From Chromohalobacter canadensis (GTDB lineage Bacteria > Pseudomonadota > Gammaproteobacteria > Pseudomonadales > Halomonadaceae): DNA of 64,000 bases. Shown here one piece after another: positions 59,759-64,000 of the stretch (within the stretch, counting starts at the first letter, position 1; each line of letters opens with the position of its first letter). The stretch lies in the NCBI RefSeq assembly GCF_029544075.1, contig NZ_JAJQJH010000002.1, positions 186,001 through 250,000 on the forward strand, read 5' to 3'. The notes beneath the pieces were generated by a model. The model made no database searches. It worked only from the letters and a program-made list of their open reading frames with translations, and was not told the origin of the DNA. Made by a program: the position numbers and the translations under genes.

Positions 59759-60295
59759 TCAAGCGGAAAGTGCGTCGCGTAGACGGTTCAATCGACCGCG
59801 TACCGAACCGTCGATAACGGTATCGCCGGCACGCAGGATCACGCCGCCCATCAGCGCACGGTCCACCTGAGTGGTAATGGAGATTTCGCGGTTGAGACGC
59901 TTTTTCAGCGCAGTCGCGAGCTTGTCCTGCTGTGCGGCATCCAGATCGAAGGCGGAGACGATGGTCACATCCACCCGCTTCTCTTCTCGAGCGCGCAATG
60001 CCTCGAACTGCTCGGCGATCGCCGGGAGGGCGGCAAACCGCCCCCGCGAGCCAACGGTACGGAGGAAGTTGCGAAGAGACTCATCGAGTTCTCCGCAAAC
60101 CTCGAGCAACAACTCGGTCTTCTGTCCTCGGGACAGTTTCGGGTTGCCCACCACCTTGGCGTTGAAATCGGTGTCAACCACCGCTTGCGCCGCCGAGGCC
60201 AGGTGTCCGGACCAGGCTTCAAGCGCCTTTTGATCGCGCGCATATTCGAACGCCGCCTTGGCGTACGGACGAGCTACGGTAGACGTTTCAGCCAT
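59759..60295 (-). CDS. atpH: ATP synthase delta subunit
   Basis: Peripheral-stalk subunit holding F1 to Fo. The 178-residue protein (E. coli 177) has the N-terminal [15 protein letters not shown] and the C-terminal segment [27 protein letters not shown]. It follows atpF by 11 bases. Confidence 0.97.
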   Translation of the reverse strand: MAETSTVARPYAKAAFEYARDQKALEAWSGHLASAAQAVVDTDFNAKVVGNPKLSRGQKTELLLEVCGELDESLRNFLRTVGSRGRFAALPAIAEQFEALRAREEKRVDVTIVSAFDLDAAQQDKLATALKKRLNREISITTQVDRALMGGVILRAGDTVIDGSVRGRLNRLRDALSA

Positions 60296-60306
60296 GCCTC
60301 ACCTCC

Positions 60307-60777
60307 TCAGAGCTCAGCCGCGAGCTTGTCGACCAGCTCACGATGCTTGGCTTCATCAATGGAGGAGTCGAGGATGCGCTCGGCCCCCTGAATGGCGAGT
60401 GTCGCCACCTGGGTCCGCAACTCTTCCTTCGCACGCTGCGTCTCCTGCTCGATCTCGCCGCGAGCGCTTTCGATCATGCGCTCCCCTTCGAGACGAGCGT
60501 TATCACGCGCTTCCTCGATCATCTGGTTGGCCCGTTTATGGGCCTGCTCGATGATCTCGGCCGCCTGCTCCTTGCTCTCCTTGAGTTGCTCGGCTGCTTG
60601 CTCCTGAGCCAGCTCAAGGTCGCGAGTCGCACGGCTGGCCGCATCCAGGCCATCAGCGATCTTTTTTTGCCGCTCCTGCAACGCCTGCATGACCGGCGGC
60701 CATACAAACTTCATGCAGAACCAGACGAAGACCGCGAAGGCTATGGCCTGACCGATCAGGGTTAGGTTCAGATTCAC
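60307..60777 (-). CDS. atpF: ATP synthase b subunit
   Basis: Peripheral-stalk membrane anchor. The 156-residue protein has one N-terminal membrane helix ([24 protein letters not shown]) and a long charged coiled-coil helix, as in E. coli (156 residues). Follows atpE by 66 bases. Confidence 0.97.
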   Translation of the reverse strand: MNLNLTLIGQAIAFAVFVWFCMKFVWPPVMQALQERQKKIADGLDAASRATRDLELAQEQAAEQLKESKEQAAEIIEQAHKRANQMIEEARDNARLEGERMIESARGEIEQETQRAKEELRTQVATLAIQGAERILDSSIDEAKHRELVDKLAAEL

Positions 60778-60843
60778 GCCAGCACCTCTCGCATCACAAG
60801 TTTGGGGTTAATGTCACCGTGGCCCATGGGCCGAACGGCAAAG

Positions 60844-61110
<267 letters not shown>

Positions 61111-61144
61111 TCAAGGTTTAAGGGGTTGGGGTTGAGAAAACCGG

Positions 61145-62423
<1,279 letters not shown>

Positions 62424-62481
62424 GGCGTCGGTCTTGCCGTCCTCTCGTTGCTGGTGTCGTCACCCGGACAAATCTTGGCGG

Positions 62482-62510
62482 ATTATAGGGGAGGGCCTAG
62501 TGGCCTTCAA
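62482..62510 (-). promoter_or_regulatory. Sigma-70 promoter of the atp operon
   Basis: On the minus strand TTGAAG (62510-62505) and a perfect TATAAT (62487-62482) are spaced by 17 bases, 59 bases before the atpI start. No other gene lies between. The remaining 228-base gap toward parB shows no gene. Confidence 0.82.
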
Positions 62511-62651
62511 CAGAACATGGACCGATTTAGCGCGATCTGGCAGTTCCTTACCACTAAAGGGGCACGAAAAGACGATAAATAACGTTAACGCGCTAAACGT
62601 TGACTGCGGCATTTTGTCACACTAACCAGTATATCGCGCGACGCCATCCCA

Positions 62652-63578
62652 TCATTGAATATGCCCCAGGATGCCGTCCAGTTCGTCGAGGCTGGTATAG
62701 CGAATGGTGACACGCCCCTTGCCGGAGGCCCCATGCTGGATCTTGACCGGCGCGCCCAGCAGTTCGGCGAGACGCGTTTCGAGCCGTGCCACATCGGTAT
62801 TGCCCGACGCGCTCGGCGTGGACTTGGCGGCCCCCTTGTTGCCGCTGGCATTCTGCTTGGCCAGCGCTTCGGTCTGGCGCACGGTCAGATCGCGCTCGAC
62901 GACCTCACGCGCAATGCTGCGCTGGCGCGCGGCGGGCAGGGTCAAAAGAGCACGCGCATGCCCCATGTCCAGGTCGCCGCGTTCGAGCAATGTCTGCACT
63001 TCCTCGTCGAGACTCAACAGGCGCAGCAGGTTCGCCACTTGTGCGCGCGATTTGCCTACTGCATCGGCCACCTGCTGTTGCGTGAGCTCGAAGTCGTCGA
63101 GCAGGCGCTTCAGCGCCATGGCTTCTTCTACCGGGTTGAGATTTTCGCGCTGGATATTCTCGATCAGCGCCAAGGCTAGGGCGGCCTCGTCGCTGACCTC
63201 GCGCACTACCGCGGGGATGACGTCGAGTTCCGCCAGCTGAGCGGCCCGCCAGCGTCGTTCGCCGGCGATGATCTCGTAGCGAGCCTCGCCCATCGGTCGA
63301 ACCACGATAGGCTGCATGACGCCCTGGGCACGAATCGAATCGGCCAGTTCCTCAAGCGACTCAGGCTGAATGTCGCGCCGTGGTTGATACTTGCCCCGAC
63401 TCAATTGTCCCAGCGGCAAGCGCATCAAGCGCTCCTGCTCCTCATCGGCAGCCGGGGCCTGAGCGGGTTCCAGCACGACGTCGCCGTCGATAGCGTCATC
63501 GCCGAGTGTATCGCGTTGACGCGCGCCTGCACCGATCAAGGCATCCAGGCCGCGTCCCAGTGCGCGTTTGCGCGTCAT
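62652..63578 (-). CDS. parB: Chromosome-partitioning protein ParB
   Basis: CTP-dependent clamp that loads at parS sites and organises the origin. The 308-residue protein has the N-terminal ParB motif (LGRGLDALIG), the CTPase segment GERRWRAAQ, NLNPVEEAMALKRLLDDF, a helix-turn-helix (LTQQQVADAVGKSRAQVANLLRLL) and a C-terminal dimer domain. It follows parA by 40 bases. I saw no parS in the window. Confidence 0.97.
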   Translation of the reverse strand: MTRKRALGRGLDALIGAGARQRDTLGDDAIDGDVVLEPAQAPAADEEQERLMRLPLGQLSRGKYQPRRDIQPESLEELADSIRAQGVMQPIVVRPMGEARYEIIAGERRWRAAQLAELDVIPAVVREVSDEAALALALIENIQRENLNPVEEAMALKRLLDDFELTQQQVADAVGKSRAQVANLLRLLSLDEEVQTLLERGDLDMGHARALLTLPAARQRSIAREVVERDLTVRQTEALAKQNASGNKGAAKSTPSASGNTDVARLETRLAELLGAPVKIQHGASGKGRVTIRYTSLDELDGILGHIQ

Positions 63579-63618
63579 AGGTATTCCCTCAATTCGTCTC
63601 CTACTCGCCAGGGACGCA

Positions 63619-64000
63619 TCATAGCGCCAGGCGGCGGATCAGTTCCTTGGCCAACACCCGATGGGCCTGGCTACCCCGCGACAAGCGGGCGTACTTGGTG
63701 ACCGGCAGGCCATGACTCGGCGCCTCGGCGACGCGTACGTTGCGCGGAATGGTCGTCTTGAGCAGGGTGTCACCGAAATATTGGCTCAACTGTTTGCTGA
63801 CGTCGCGCGTCAGGCTGTTGCGCGCGTCGTACATGGTTCGCACGATGCCGAAAATGCTTAGATCGGGATTCACGTTGGCCTGGATCTGCTCAACGGTATC
63901 CAGAAGCGCTGAGAGCCCTTCCAGCGCATAGAATTCGCATTGCAGGGGAATTAATACCCCATCCGCGGCAGTCAAGGCGTTGACGGTCAGCATGTTGAGC
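63619..64000 (-). CDS. parA: Chromosome-partitioning ATPase ParA (3' part)
   Basis: C-terminal part of a ParA/Soj ATPase that moves ParB-origin complexes. The visible 127 residues include the segment NALTAADGVLIPLQCEFYALEGLSALLDT and the end VAEAPSHGLPVTKYARLSRGSQAHRVLAKEL, both typical. The gene runs off the window at 64000, so the P-loop is not seen. Confidence 0.95.
   Translation of the reverse strand, partial: LNMLTVNALTAADGVLIPLQCEFYALEGLSALLDTVEQIQANVNPDLSIFGIVRTMYDARNSLTRDVSKQLSQYFGDTLLKTTIPRNVRVAEAPSHGLPVTKYARLSRGSQAHRVLAKELIRRLAL

Noticed and set aside
62424-64000. parS site near parAB
   Set aside because: I looked for the TGTTTCACGTGAAACA palindrome and found no acceptable match in the window.

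Overview
The window is a contiguous piece of a GC-rich gammaproteobacterial chromosome (roughly 60-65 % G+C by eye). Gene content and order (gmk-rpoZ-spoT-ridA, oxyR-recG, an HU gene beside rubredoxin reductase, ubiC-ubiA-phoB-phoR, pstSCAB-phoU, glmR-glmS, glmU-atpCDGAHFEBI, parB-parA) resemble Pseudomonas and especially Halomonadaceae (Halomonas/Chromohalobacter type). The family assignment is inferred from synteny and protein character, not from a database search. I found no rRNA, tRNA, CRISPR array, insertion sequence or prophage. Almost all of the sequence is core or near-core genome.

Layout. 1-3.4 kb: gmk, rpoZ and spoT (GMP kinase, RNA polymerase omega, ppGpp synthase/hydrolase), closed by a very strong terminator, then ridA. 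3.9-11.4 kb: an apparently inserted block with an AraC-type regulator divergent from a MexEF-like RND efflux pair without an outer-membrane gene, then thpR and a YeeZ-like dehydrogenase. 11.5-14.5 kb: oxyR-recG with a stop/start overlap. 14.5-19.4 kb (minus strand): a small HTH regulator, a YccS-type membrane protein, a possible SCP2-like protein, HU and rubredoxin reductase. 19.6-23.2 kb: ubiC, ubiA, then phoB-phoR behind a clear Pho box. 23.4-24.3 kb: two small heat-shock genes with a sigma-32-like promoter and an intrinsic terminator. 24.5-31.1 kb: an iron and oxidative-stress block (FhuF-like reductase, TonB-dependent siderophore receptor, PchR-like regulator, Mn-type SOD, ZIP transporter, CysZ), with Fur-box-like sites before the receptor and near sodA. 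31.4-33.3 kb: a GAF/degenerate-GGDEF/EAL protein overlapping phoU tail to tail. 33.3-39.4 kb: the phosphate operon pstS-pstC-pstA-pstB-phoU, whose permeases carry large periplasmic insertions. 39.6-49.8 kb: single housekeeping genes (YciA-like thioesterase, PsiE, UvrD, HexR, a 64-residue unknown protein, an SNF transporter, DUF72, YitT, MltA, an SDR). 49.8-62.5 kb: hemB, glmS-glmR, glmU and the full F1Fo ATP synthase operon. 62.6-64 kb: parB and the 3' part of parA, running off the window.

How the parts connect. PhoB-PhoR, Pst-PhoU and PsiE form the phosphate-starvation circuit. Besides the phoB box I see two further Pho-box-like sequences, one at the pstS/pstC junction and one before the unknown 64-residue gene, which makes that small gene a candidate new Pho-regulon member. 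The siderophore receptor, FhuF-like reductase, PchR-like regulator and SodA form an iron-limitation module. GlmS and GlmU make UDP-GlcNAc, and a DeoR-family regulator (GlmR-like) lies just upstream of glmS with candidate operator repeats before it. No clearly novel multi-gene defence or mobile system was found. The most original leads are regulatory: candidate operator repeats for the efflux operon, the extra Pho boxes, two tandem hairpins without U-tracts and a group of DnaA-box-like sites.
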